Source: a virus
Length of the DNA stretch: 33,010 bases
Virus record (IMG/VR): IMGVR_UViG_3300025141_000421
Coordinates: 1-33,010 of that record
Reading direction: 5' to 3' (one strand)
In this document: one piece after another, positions 15,182 through 22,821 of the stretch
Position numbering within the stretch: position 1 is the first letter of the stretch
Layout: each line of letters begins with the position of its first letter
Translations under genes and position numbers: made by a program
The notes under the pieces: model-generated
The model's database searches: none
Seen by the model: only the letters and a program-made list of their open reading frames with translations
What the model was told of the DNA's origin: nothing

Positions 15182-15857
15182 TTGTCCTGAATTCAGTATC
15201 AATCGGAGCATCCTGCGTTTCAATCCTGGGAACTTTCGCTTTGGCTTCCTCAATCCTACTCTTCAGATCCATCAACTCTTCTGTATTCATCCTTGACCAA
15301 TCACCGCTGGAGATCGTCGTTTTGTGATCGTGATCAATCTTCCCCTTCACCTCCACCTTCTTCGCTGCCTGGATCCCTGAGATCTTATCGAGATCCGCGA
15401 GAAGTTGCCGAGCTACAGAAAGAAGAGACGAATCTCCTGCTTTCCCTTTGACTTTCTTAGTGGTAATCTCCGCAAGTTGAGTTCCTTTCCCATCGCAGAC
15501 TGTGCAAGAGCTGCTCTCCTCTTTCTCTGGATCAAAAGTCTTCCCCACCCCTTCACAGTTTGCACACTTCTCTTGTTTGTACTGAGTGCTAATCTCTTCT
15601 TCGGGCTGTTGCGAGAGATGAAATGCGTTGATCGTTTCCCTAAGAAGAGATTCCTTCCGAGCAGTAGCTTTTGCTCGCTTATCCTCCAAGGTCTCATCCT
15701 GCTCCGCCACAAGACGCTCCGACATCGCCCTCAGCCCTGAACTAACCTGGGATGTCGTAACACCCAAAGTAAGAGCAATATCTTTCTGACTATGCCCCTC
15801 AAGCCAAAGCTCCTCGATCCGGGCTCGCCTTCTAATCAATGCGATGTCTTTAGGCAT
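15171..15857 (-). CDS. Small-terminase-like DNA-binding protein with DnaJ-type zinc finger
   Basis: The 228-residue protein has an N-terminal helix-turn-helix (residues ~10-48, ARIEELWLEGHSQKDIALTL then GVTTSQVSSGLRAM), the kind that small terminases use to bind the packaging site. A charged helix follows. It then has a zinc-binding module with CANCEGVG (Cys98, Cys101) and CTVCDGKG (Cys118, Cys121), like the CxxCxGxG repeats of DnaJ. The C-terminal part holds SLLSVARQLLADLDKISG, a helix often seen near the end of such proteins. Its gene precedes terL with one small gene between. Small-terminase function is inferred from the helix-turn-helix and location; a transcription factor is the main alternative. 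Confidence 0.68.
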   Translation of the reverse strand: MPKDIALIRRRARIEELWLEGHSQKDIALTLGVTTSQVSSGLRAMSERLVAEQDETLEDKRAKATARKESLLRETINAFHLSQQPEEEISTQYKQEKCANCEGVGKTFDPEKEESSSCTVCDGKGTQLAEITTKKVKGKAGDSSLLSVARQLLADLDKISGIQAAKKVEVKGKIDHDHKTTISSGDWSRMNTEELMDLKSRIEEAKAKVPRIETQDAPIDTEFRTNDE

Positions 15858-16428
15858 GTTTACCTATCCTAATGATTTTCCCAATTTCATACTCAGGATC
15901 ATGGGTAACAATAATAAACTGAATCCCCAACTCCTCCGCGAGGTCTTCTATCATCTGTCGGGCGTAGGGTCTGTATTCCTTTGAGAGAAACTTGAAGGGC
16001 TCATCCAACACAAGCAACTGCCGCAGTGATTTTCTCCTGAATCTCAGAGACGCAACACGAAGAGCAAACGCCACAACATCTACCACCCCGCCGCCAACTG
16101 CGTCTAGGGGAGAAATCTCAACGTCTCCTCGGCAAAGCCGAAACTTGACCTCTGTCTTGTTTCTCTTCTTTTCGAACTGACATTGAAATTCATACGCATC
16201 CGGGCCGAAGATAGCCTGAAGGCATCTAGATACTATAGCAGCAATTTGCTTGTGGGCTCTCTCCTGAATGTCCTTCGCAAGTTGAGAGACAATCTCTACC
16301 GCTTCTTCCGCTGCTTCTTTGTCGGCACTAGCTTCTTCCCAGACCTTTTGGGATACCTCCAAAGATCCGACAGCAAAGTGCTTCGCATCAAGAAGCTTCT
16401 CGCGACGATCCTTCCATTCTCTCATCAT
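15850..16428 (-). CDS. SbcC/Rad50-like ATPase, C-terminal lobe as separate protein
   Basis: 192 residues: a helical part (1-~65), then the C-lobe of an ABC/SMC-type ATPase. It has a signature-like segment DAVGGGVVDVVAFALRVASL (from residue 109), Walker B LLVLDEPF (138-145) followed by a D-loop, and the switch histidine in IIVTHDPE (His176). It has no Walker A. The matching N-lobe is encoded at 17558-18571, with the nuclease gene and a coiled-coil gene between, so the two chains must pair to make an ATP site. The ATG overlaps the coiled-coil gene's stop as ATGATGA. The 3' end overlaps the small-terminase-like gene by 8 nt. Confidence 0.82.
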   Translation of the reverse strand: MMREWKDRREKLLDAKHFAVGSLEVSQKVWEEASADKEAAEEAVEIVSQLAKDIQERAHKQIAAIVSRCLQAIFGPDAYEFQCQFEKKRNKTEVKFRLCRGDVEISPLDAVGGGVVDVVAFALRVASLRFRRKSLRQLLVLDEPFKFLSKEYRPYARQMIEDLAEELGIQFIIVTHDPEYEIGKIIRIGKHA

Positions 16429-16673
16429 CCAACTCTCTCGTCATTTTTCCATTTTTCTTCGAACTCATCCAGAGCTTTCTGAAATAATTCCTCAGACTTC
16501 GCCTCCTTGTCTCTAAGCGAAGCGAGCGCCACTTCTGCCTCTTCCATTGAATCGACATCCCAAAGCTCCTTGAGTTTTTTGAGAAGCTCGTCCCGAGCCC
16601 CCTCGGCTTTCGCCTGCTCGATCTTCTCTTGATCCAGCTTCCTCTTCAGCCGATTATACCGATCAATCTCCAC
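16425..16673 (-). CDS. Short coiled-coil protein between SbcD and SbcC C-lobe
   Basis: About 82 residues, nearly all coiled coil (EIDRYNRLKRKLDQEKIEQA, RDELLKKLKELWDVDSMEEA, EEVALASLRDKEAKSEEL-type heptads). The frame is open to 16742, but the first part would then be translated across the SbcD 3' end. The GTG at 16673, nine bases after GGGGG, is my preferred start and overlaps SbcD by 11 nt. It probably supplies the returning half of the Rad50-like coiled coil, linked physically with the C-lobe protein; this is inference from order and composition. The start is uncertain. Confidence 0.58.
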   Translation of the reverse strand: MEIDRYNRLKRKLDQEKIEQAKAEGARDELLKKLKELWDVDSMEEAEVALASLRDKEAKSEELFQKALDEFEEKWKNDERVG

Positions 16674-17565
16674 TATCAATGGCCCCCAAAAGCAGTTTCT
16701 TTGTCTTGGGTTTAATCTCTTCCCTCGATGCCCATCGCTCAACAGATGAGCGAAAGTCCTCTGACCCCGTCTCCGCCCCCTTCAGCCCATCCAAGAATTC
16801 CGCCATGTCCGGAATTGCTCTTTCCTGCTGAATCAAAGCATCGCTGAAGAGATCCCCAGAGCAGTCCAGGAAATGGCGGGCAATCTTCCCATCCTCATAA
16901 AAAATCCCCACACTGGGGCTGTGGGCTCTCTCCGGCTGGGTCCTGCGGATCAAAGCCCCGCAATTGAAAATCGTGCATCCATTTTTAGAATTCGACTCAA
17001 ACGGTTTATGGTTATCTCCGAAAGCCGCTGCATCAAATCCTCGAAACTTCTTTCGCACCTGAGGATAAAACGCATCTTCTGGGGCTCCGGGATATGCCGT
17101 ATCCTTTGAGCAAACGAACATATGAACAACAGCCAGGTGATTCCCAAGAGCCATTGGTTTTTCGATTTCTGTGCCCCAAGGAAATCCCCAGACATTCCAA
17201 TCAAAACCAAAAGACAGAGGCTTTCCTGGTTTTGTGTAAGTCAGTTTTCCCGCTTCCACTAAAGTCCAGAATCCAGTAAACTTAATATCCGAAAGAGAGT
17301 GGTATCTCAGATCGTGCTGCCCGGGAACAGCAAAGCAAAAAGGCATGTGCTCAATCGCAAAGTTAATCAGCCTCGGAGAAGGATTCCATTTGTGAAAAAT
17401 ATCCCCCGCCACAATCACAGGAACCGCCAAGTCCTTTTTCAAAGCGGCAAGCTCCAGAAGAGGCCGCTTCATTGCCTCGTACCAGTCGGGCTCCGCCGAA
17501 CGGGCGGCAGGAGGAGAATCCGAAAGATGGATGTCTGAGCAAATAATCGCAACTGGGCTAGACAT
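16663..17565 (-). CDS. sbcD: SbcD/Mre11-like metallophosphoesterase nuclease
   Basis: The ~300-residue protein is the nuclease partner of the SbcC-like ATPase and should trim DNA ends and hairpins during recombination-dependent replication. Calcineurin-type motifs occur in order: IICSDIHLSD (motif I, DxH), VIVAGDIFHKW (motif II), PGQHDLRYH (in place of GNHD), LAVVHMFV, and AAFGDNHKPF (in place of GHxH). The frame is open to 17601. The ATG at 17565 has GGAGGAGAGTTGC just ahead and fits the family, giving an 8-nt overlap with the upstream ATPase gene. The C-terminal ~70 residues are helical and probably bind the coiled coil. Same operon as both ATPase halves. Confidence 0.86.
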   Translation of the reverse strand: MSSPVAIICSDIHLSDSPPAARSAEPDWYEAMKRPLLELAALKKDLAVPVIVAGDIFHKWNPSPRLINFAIEHMPFCFAVPGQHDLRYHSLSDIKFTGFWTLVEAGKLTYTKPGKPLSFGFDWNVWGFPWGTEIEKPMALGNHLAVVHMFVCSKDTAYPGAPEDAFYPQVRKKFRGFDAAAFGDNHKPFESNSKNGCTIFNCGALIRRTQPERAHSPSVGIFYEDGKIARHFLDCSGDLFSDALIQQERAIPDMAEFLDGLKGAETGSEDFRSSVERWASREEIKPKTKKLLLGAIDSGD

Positions 17566-18571
17566 GCAACTCTCCTCCACAAAGGGGACACTGGCCTTCA
17601 CATTCCTCTTTTATTTTCGCAGCAAGCTTCTCCAGATCCTTCTTTGACTCAGCCGCTTGGGCAATCGCTACTCCAGTTTTGTTAATCAATTGCTCAAGAT
17701 CCTGCCTAAGAATCCGAACCGCTTCAAAGTTCTTTTTCTCTTTCTCAGGAAGCTCCGGCAGATCTCCGATCAAACTATCTTGATTCTCGACGATCTGAGC
17801 AGTATGGCTTTCGAGTCTGTCTGCTTGCTTCTTTGATTGACCCCAGAGCTTGGCCGCTTCGCATACTTTCTCCCTGTCCGCCACAAGCTCCTTGAGCCTA
17901 AATGACTCATTCCAAGTTTTCTTCATAGCATGATAGTCAGACTCAAAATCCTGAGCATCATCTCTATGTTCCTCCCGCTCCTTGTCCAGCTCCAGAACTT
18001 TGTCCAGCTCTATGACGAACTGATCAACAAACTCCAAAGCCTCGACATTCTCCTTGCATTTTTTCAGACTCTCCTGAGCCGCTTCTTCCTTCGGCCCCGC
18101 TTTTCGGAGATAAGAAGCCACATACGCCATCGCATCATCAATTGCCCCAAGATCAGCGACGTTGTTTAGCTCCTTTGCTGCTTCCCCAGGAGTCAAAGAA
18201 AGCCAGAAAGGCGGATCCATCTGAAGCTGAAAATTCACATCGTCTGTTTGAAAGAGATCCTCTACTTGCTGGGGAGCATCTGAGCCAAACGCTTTTAGCT
18301 CCTTCCCGTCTACTTTGTAGAGATTCTTTGACGCCCCCCTCCGGATTCTAGTAACGACATGATCATCTACCTTGACTCTAGCTCTTCCTTCCTTGGCCCC
18401 CTCTCGAACAAAACCATCTCCCCGGGGCTTATTGTGAGCCACCCACCGCAAAGCCCTCACAAGAGAAGTCTTCCCCGCATCGCTAGGGCCGACTATTGTC
18501 GTGACTTGATCGAATTCTATTGTTTCGTCTTCATGTGCCTGGAAGGCAAAGACTTGCATGCGTTCTATCAA
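17558..18571 (-). CDS. SbcC/Rad50-like ATPase, N-terminal lobe ending at zinc hook
   Basis: 337 residues. The opening MIERMQVFAFQAHEDETIEF is typical for Rad50/SbcC/RecF-type N-lobes, and a Walker A, IVGPSDAGKTSL, stands at residues ~26-37 (Lys34). The lobe's Q-loop region lies near MDPPFWLSLTPGEAAKEL. From ~155 to 325 the chain is coiled coil. It ends with CPLCGGELHV, where Cys328 and Cys331 form a zinc-hook motif just six residues before the stop. No C-lobe follows in this gene; it is at 15850-16428. The start is TTG at 18571 (matching the family N-terminus) overlapping the resolvase stop; ATG at 18559 is the alternative. Probably acts with the SbcD-like protein. Confidence 0.85.
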   Translation of the reverse strand: MIERMQVFAFQAHEDETIEFDQVTTIVGPSDAGKTSLVRALRWVAHNKPRGDGFVREGAKEGRARVKVDDHVVTRIRRGASKNLYKVDGKELKAFGSDAPQQVEDLFQTDDVNFQLQMDPPFWLSLTPGEAAKELNNVADLGAIDDAMAYVASYLRKAGPKEEAAQESLKKCKENVEALEFVDQFVIELDKVLELDKEREEHRDDAQDFESDYHAMKKTWNESFRLKELVADREKVCEAAKLWGQSKKQADRLESHTAQIVENQDSLIGDLPELPEKEKKNFEAVRILRQDLEQLINKTGVAIAQAAESKKDLEKLAAKIKEECEGQCPLCGGELHV

Positions 18572-19041
18572 AATTCATACTTCTGTCTTAGAAACTCTGC
18601 GATTAGTAAAGCATCCGCTGTTGTTTGAGTAACCTTTCCAACTTCCTTAGGAATCTCGGGAAACAAGTCCCTTGCCAATTTTGTCAGCCTTCGCTTCCGA
18701 TCAGGATACTCCTCGTTTTTGATTCTGGGAATTCCCAACTCTCTCTGCCACATAACGGGCCTGACATCCTCCCAGTTCATCCCAGAAGCGACCAAGCATC
18801 CCCTCAGGAACCCGTAATTCCGCCCAAAGGAAAACATTCCCACGTGGCCTGCTCCCGGGCGGGAATGAACTATCTCAATGCATCCCCTCACGGGATTCGC
18901 CCCGACGCCGGGACAGATCAACTCCCAGACCTTCTCTTCCTCCTCGGGCATTTTATCTAAGAGAAGTACTTCTCCCGTCTTCGTCATCCGACAGATGCCG
19001 CCCTTCTTCCCCGGGTCCAGCCCCAGATATTCCATCATCAC
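18568..19041 (-). CDS. RuvC-like Holliday junction resolvase
   Basis: 157 residues with the RNase H-like fold of phage RuvC-type proteins: YLGLDPGKKGGICRM with Asp9, CIEIVHS with Glu56, and a C-terminal TADALLIAEFL with Asp143. A basic stretch (RKRRLTKLARDLFPEI) precedes the last helix. It should cut branched DNA before packaging or in recombination. Starts at GTG 19041 with GGAGGAACCTG ahead, followed by two in-frame ATGs. The gene shares 89 nt with the 3' end of the upstream gene in another frame. Confidence 0.82.
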   Translation of the reverse strand: MMMEYLGLDPGKKGGICRMTKTGEVLLLDKMPEEEEKVWELICPGVGANPVRGCIEIVHSRPGAGHVGMFSFGRNYGFLRGCLVASGMNWEDVRPVMWQRELGIPRIKNEEYPDRKRRLTKLARDLFPEIPKEVGKVTQTTADALLIAEFLRQKYEF

Positions 19042-19309
19042 CAGGTTCCTCCAAAAATCCAGAAGGCCAAACCCATTGAATCACAGTCTTCCCAGTCTCT
19101 GGATAATACGAAGCAGAGATCTTGGGGTCTGCGAAAGGGATAATCACCCCCGGCTTTAGATCCTTAAATTTATCGGACCTAACCAAAAACTCAATAGAAC
19201 CTACTGCTGTTCGTTTATCCACTTGGGCATCCCAGATCTCCACATCTTCTGGGAATCCTAATAGACTGCCCAAAAGTGCCTTATCAACCATAATCCGTAA
19301 CGCTCTCAC
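18953..19309 (-). CDS. Hypothetical protein, 118 aa, overlapping resolvase
   Basis: Not recognised. A globular first part (MRALRIMVDKALLGSLLGFP, VGSIEFLVRSDKFKDLKPGV, SASYYPETGKTVIQWVWPSG) is followed by a Gly/Asp/Glu-rich tail encoded where the resolvase gene overlaps. The GTG start at 19309 has AAGGAGAAGCC upstream. It overlaps the FEN gene end by 26 nt. Part of a recombination operon, so a DNA-metabolism accessory is likely. Confidence 0.6.
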   Translation of the reverse strand: MRALRIMVDKALLGSLLGFPEDVEIWDAQVDKRTAVGSIEFLVRSDKFKDLKPGVIIPFADPKISASYYPETGKTVIQWVWPSGFLEEPGDDGISGAGPGEEGRHLSDDEDGRSTSLR

Positions 19310-20156
19310 GGCTTCTCCTTTTAGATGAAAACTTTTCCCGAATCGAAGTCATCCCAAGCAAGTCGTGGATCTCTTTCCACTTCTCCTTAGTCATCTCATC
19401 AGGCCGGATCTCAGGAACGATAGTCCCATCAAAGGGGATGCTGACCAGCCTCTTGTTAAACTTCCACAAATCGGAACTCATCACAATCTTGTCATACACC
19501 TTCACGGAAGGTTTGAGATCCCCCCGCAAGTACTTTGCAGCAGTCTTCTCCCCCACTCTCGGAACACCCTCGATGCTATCCGAAGAGCAGCCCGCCAGAG
19601 ACTTCACATCAGACCACTGCAAAGGCTCCAGACCCCATTCTTCGCGGAAGCCATCAGCAGTCAGAAACGCCTTCTTGCTAGGATTCCAAATCCGAACTGA
19701 AGAGCTGAGAAGCTGCCAAAGGTCCTGATCCGCAGCCACAATAGTAGCACGGTCTCCCTTTGGCTTCGATAGACAAACACCCGCAATCAGATCGTCAGCC
19801 TCGTATCCCTTCTGGAACAAAACATTCCTGAATCCAGCTTTGGGGAGCAGCTCCACAGCAAGCCGTTTTATCTGCTCCCTGAGGCTCTTTCGGGATTCTT
19901 TCTCGTCCTCATCCGCTTCTTCTCTCTTCTTCCTTCTAGCCCCCTTGTAGCCGCTTGAAATCTCATTCCGGAGGGGCTTGCCCTTATCGAAGCAGAAGAC
20001 AAAAGTTCCTCCCGGGAATCGGTCGTTCAGCCTCTCAATCTCAGAGAATACTCCGAACGGAACCGATGTGGGAACATCCTGATAGGAGAGATCCGGGATG
20101 GCATGGAAAGCCCGGTGGCACAAGTAATTCGTATCGCAGACTATCAGATGAGTCAT
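19284..20156 (-). CDS. FEN-type 5'-3' exonuclease / flap endonuclease
   Basis: 290 residues, related to the 5' nuclease domain of DNA polymerase I and to T4 RNase H. Conserved acids are visible: LIVCDTN (Asp8), VFCFDKGKPLR (Asp57), GYEADDLIAGV (Glu119, Asp121, Asp122), VAADQDLWQLL (Asp143, Asp145) and CSSDSIEGVPRVGEKTAAKY (Asp193, with the helix-three-turn-helix). YKGARR follows the second motif as usual. Between them a charged insert (residues ~75-95) forms the helical arch. It would remove RNA primers, a job the family A polymerase here cannot do, as it lacks this domain. ATG overlaps the RecA stop as ATGA. Confidence 0.9.
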   Translation of the reverse strand: MTHLIVCDTNYLCHRAFHAIPDLSYQDVPTSVPFGVFSEIERLNDRFPGGTFVFCFDKGKPLRNEISSGYKGARRKKREEADEDEKESRKSLREQIKRLAVELLPKAGFRNVLFQKGYEADDLIAGVCLSKPKGDRATIVAADQDLWQLLSSSVRIWNPSKKAFLTADGFREEWGLEPLQWSDVKSLAGCSSDSIEGVPRVGEKTAAKYLRGDLKPSVKVYDKIVMSSDLWKFNKRLVSIPFDGTIVPEIRPDEMTKEKWKEIHDLLGMTSIREKFSSKRRSRESVTDYG

Positions 20157-21277
20157 TGGTACCTGGGTTTTCTATCTATCTCTGTTTCCTTCTCCACCTC
20201 ATTCCAAATCTTTTGAACGAGCAGAAGCACTTCTTCTTCTGCTTCCTGATCCTCGATTTCCCCGATCAATTCTTCCCGGCTGTCCTCTATCCCGAAGTCA
20301 ACCCCCGTATCTATCTTAGAAGTATTGGGGACTTTCTTCCAATGCTTATAAGTAATTAGGAAATCCACGCAAGATCCCAGATCATCGATCCCATAGTCAT
20401 AGAAGATCGGGAAAGAGATTCTCCGATCTTTGCCTGTGAGTCGATTCTTCGTCACCCGAACTTTTGAGGTAACTCCGATGGGCAGTTTCTGGCCCCGGAC
20501 TGACTTCTTTATAGTAGTTCCCAGATCCGCCCAGATTTGCACAGTTGCATAGAATTTAAGGGATCTGCCGCCGCTATGAGTCTTCGAGGACTCAAACAAC
20601 CCCGCCCCAATATTATCCCGCTCCTGGTTGATGATGATCAGGATCGAGCCAGTTTCTCGAAGCCCAGCCAAAACTCTCCGGATGTAGCGGCTGTTTATCT
20701 TAGCTTTCCCATCCCCGTAATCTCCCGTAACTTTCGCAGCATCTCCTTTTTTATGGCGAGTGCCGCGATGCTGCCCGATCTTCTTCCCTTCCGCCTTGGA
20801 GCTGAGGGCATCAAGGGAATCAAGCACATAGATGAACGGCCGCCCCTTGGGCTTCTTTGCCGCATCAATGGCATCGAAGATCGAGAAATAGAAGTCTTCA
20901 ATTTCCTCAGAGTATGACGGCTCGCCCTCATAGATGTGAGGAGGCTCAACCCTATCCGCGACTTTAGAGCCAAAGAACTTGCGGAAATCCATCAAAGCCC
21001 CCTGCTCGGCATCATCAAAAATCAAACGATAGAAATCGAAATTGGGGTTGATGACAGCTTCCGCGAAGCAGGTCCCAGCCAGGAAAGTCTTGCCGCTACC
21101 GCTTGCCCCGATCAAGAGGGCATAGGTTCCTTTGACAAATCCGCCCAGCCGATTGTCAGAAAGGGCTAGGTTCAGCAAAGTAGAGCCAGTAGAGAGCAAA
21201 TCATCCGGCCCAAATGCCGGTTTATCATGAGACGCCATCAAGGCTTTTTTGATGTCTTCTGTTTTCTTCTTAGCCAT
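20153..21277 (-). CDS. RecA/UvsX-like recombinase
   Basis: About 374 residues. The RecA-type ATPase core has TYALLIGASGSGKTFLAG (Walker A), YRLIFDDAEQGALMDF (the catalytic acidic region), FIYVLDSLDALSSK (Walker B), and LIIINQERDNIG with a Q-motif-like loop 2 region after it. It should promote strand exchange together with the ssDNA-binding protein. The C-terminal ~60 residues are acidic and may regulate binding. The frame runs to 21298, but that ATG lies inside the terminator hairpin at 21281-21313. The ATG at 21277 (MAKKKTEDIKK) is the likely start, with only a weak ribosome site. It shares an ATGA overlap with the FEN gene. Confidence 0.88.
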   Translation of the reverse strand: MAKKKTEDIKKALMASHDKPAFGPDDLLSTGSTLLNLALSDNRLGGFVKGTYALLIGASGSGKTFLAGTCFAEAVINPNFDFYRLIFDDAEQGALMDFRKFFGSKVADRVEPPHIYEGEPSYSEEIEDFYFSIFDAIDAAKKPKGRPFIYVLDSLDALSSKAEGKKIGQHRGTRHKKGDAAKVTGDYGDGKAKINSRYIRRVLAGLRETGSILIIINQERDNIGAGLFESSKTHSGGRSLKFYATVQIWADLGTTIKKSVRGQKLPIGVTSKVRVTKNRLTGKDRRISFPIFYDYGIDDLGSCVDFLITYKHWKKVPNTSKIDTGVDFGIEDSREELIGEIEDQEAEEEVLLLVQKIWNEVEKETEIDRKPRYQ

Positions 21278-21280
21278 AGA

Positions 21281-21313
21281 CAAAAACCTGGGCCCCATTT
21301 CTAGGGCCCAGGT
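21281..21313 (-). terminator. Intrinsic terminator between ssb-like and recA-like genes
   Basis: In the transcript, ACCTGGGCCC (21313-21304) pairs perfectly with GGGCCCAGGT (21295-21286) across an 8-nt loop, and TTTTTG follows immediately (21286-21281). This is a textbook 10-bp GC-rich stem plus U-run. It begins 20 nt after the ssDNA-binding protein stop and ends 4 nt before the recombinase ATG, so it would lower expression of recA and everything after it unless read through. Confidence 0.85.
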
Positions 21314-21332
21314 ATCTCCATTTCATTGTTGT

Positions 21333-22313
21333 TTACCAGTCGTCGTCCCACTCATCCTCGTTAGCCGCCTTCTCAGGCTCTTCAGCCTTCTCGGGCTCGG
21401 GCTCGGGCTCAGGTTCCTCTTTCTCCGCTTTCTGCTTCTTCGGTTTCTCTTTCTTCGGAGGAGGGCTGTCATCTTCATCATCGCCCCAGCCGTCGTCATC
21501 GTCCTTAGGCTCGGGGGCTTTCTCTTCCTTCTTCCGCCCGCGCGATCGAGGTTTCTTTTCGGGCTTCTCTTCCTCTTCCTCCTCCGGCTCTTCCTGCATG
21601 TAGAGCCCTCTCAGTTGCTCATAAGTAGGAATAACAAGCATGTCATCCAGGCAGGGCATCGAATCCGCGATGTCCTCAGGAAGATCTTTCCGCCGTTTGA
21701 ATTTGATCGAGCGTGCCTCGTAATAAGCAGCCCCGTTGAAAGTTTTCTCATCAAACCCAACCCGGAGAGAACTGCCGCCCTCAGCCGATGCGAAGAACTC
21801 CGCCTCTTCCTCTTCCTCAGAGTCCTTGACCGCCGCTTCCAGAAGCTTGCCGAACATATGGTAGCTGAAATCCCAGACACGAATCTTATCCGGGTCATCC
21901 GATTTCTTGTCCTGAAGGACATAGAGCTGCCGCTCTTTGGGCCGCATGTTCTTGATGACGGTTTGGCCCTCTTCATCATCCTTGTCCGTCTCCGCCCGCA
22001 GCCGATCAACATCTTCGCAAACAGGGCATTTCTTGTTCGCCGTCTTCTTGGGGCAAATCACCCAATTGTTATTCGGACCGATCCCCTTGTGGATGTAAAA
22101 AGTCCGCTCATAGTGATCTTCGCCCGCATCTTTGTATGGATTACCTTCTTTGGTAACAAAACAAAGGAAATCGATAGTATAGGGCCCCTCCCCATCCACC
22201 TCAAAGGGAACAACCCCCTCAGGGTACTTCAAGTAACTATTCCCCGACCTCTCCGTATCCCTCTTCTCCGCACGGACGCGGGCGGATGACCGGCCCCTCT
22301 TTCGTTTCGACAT
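21333..22313 (-). CDS. gp32-like single-stranded DNA-binding protein
   Basis: 326 residues arranged as in T4 gp32: a basic N-terminus (MSKRKRGRSSARVRAEKR) for cooperativity, then an OB-fold core with zinc ligands His75, Cys87, Cys96 and Cys99 (CPKKTANKKCPVC). The spacing is nearly that of T4 gp32 His64-Cys77-Cys87-Cys90. A strongly acidic C-terminal tail ends in DEWDDDW. The tail is unusually long (from about residue 240) and has alternating Lys/Glu/Pro blocks. It protects ssDNA and should recruit recombinase and replisome. Good SD (AAAGGTGG). An intrinsic terminator follows the gene. Confidence 0.87.
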   Translation of the reverse strand: MSKRKRGRSSARVRAEKRDTERSGNSYLKYPEGVVPFEVDGEGPYTIDFLCFVTKEGNPYKDAGEDHYERTFYIHKGIGPNNNWVICPKKTANKKCPVCEDVDRLRAETDKDDEEGQTVIKNMRPKERQLYVLQDKKSDDPDKIRVWDFSYHMFGKLLEAAVKDSEEEEEAEFFASAEGGSSLRVGFDEKTFNGAAYYEARSIKFKRRKDLPEDIADSMPCLDDMLVIPTYEQLRGLYMQEEPEEEEEEKPEKKPRSRGRKKEEKAPEPKDDDDGWGDDEDDSPPPKKEKPKKQKAEKEEPEPEPEPEKAEEPEKAANEDEWDDDW

Positions 22314-22329
22314 TCTCTATCCACCTTTC

Positions 22330-22821
22330 TTAAGTGTTTTCCGATTTTCTTCGTCTGTTTCGGCTTGACCTGCTTCTGAGATCCTTCTTCCGCATCTCAT
22401 CTACTGCTTCTTTATCATCGCCCTCAAAGCGTGGCTCAGCGTAGTACCCAGCCAGAAAAAGGCTGACGGCTTTTTCTAGGCCCCTCTTTTTATGTTCGAT
22501 TGCATTGCAAGCAGCCTTCGCTATGTCAAGAGCGTGGCGGGCAGTGATGTTTGCGTCCTGAGCCGATTGAACTTCATGGTGCTTCAGAACAGCAGCCAAA
22601 ACTACCTTCTCCGTAAGCTTGCCGATTCCGAAGCGCCCGGGCTCTCCGCGAATCTGCATCTCCGCTTCCGCCTTGGCAAGCTCGACTGCATTCTTGGATC
22701 TGTCATAATCAGACTGGCAATCTGCTTGATGCTCCCCATAGGAGAATGCCAAGTTTGCCTGTCTGTTGCACTCCCAATCAAGCCGCAGGGAATCAATGCT
22801 AAAGTCTGTTTTGTCAGTCAT
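22330..22821 (-). CDS. Conserved phage protein beside ssb/recA, possible recombination mediator
   Basis: 163 residues, mainly helical. The pattern is SLRLDWECNRQANLAFSYGE, then a long helix KNAVELAKAEAEMQIR, then RFGIGKLTEKVVLAAVLKHH, helices, and CNAIEHKKRGLEKAVSLFLA followed by GYYAEP. I recognise this layout from a protein that often sits next to ssDNA-binding protein and RecA-like genes in phages. Its overall helical layout is reminiscent of T4 UvsY, hence a recombination-mediator guess, but I cannot show homology. A basic C-terminus (LRSRSSRNRRRKSENT) could bind DNA. Confidence 0.65.
   Translation of the reverse strand: MTDKTDFSIDSLRLDWECNRQANLAFSYGEHQADCQSDYDRSKNAVELAKAEAEMQIRGEPGRFGIGKLTEKVVLAAVLKHHEVQSAQDANITARHALDIAKAACNAIEHKKRGLEKAVSLFLAGYYAEPRFEGDDKEAVDEMRKKDLRSRSSRNRRRKSENT

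Noticed and set aside
21249-22289. 346-codon plus-strand ORF with very hydrophobic Leu/Phe-rich start opposite the ssDNA-binding protein gene
   Set aside because: Mirror of Lys/Glu-rich codons of the acidic tail on the other strand; it runs into the terminator region and has no coding features of its own.
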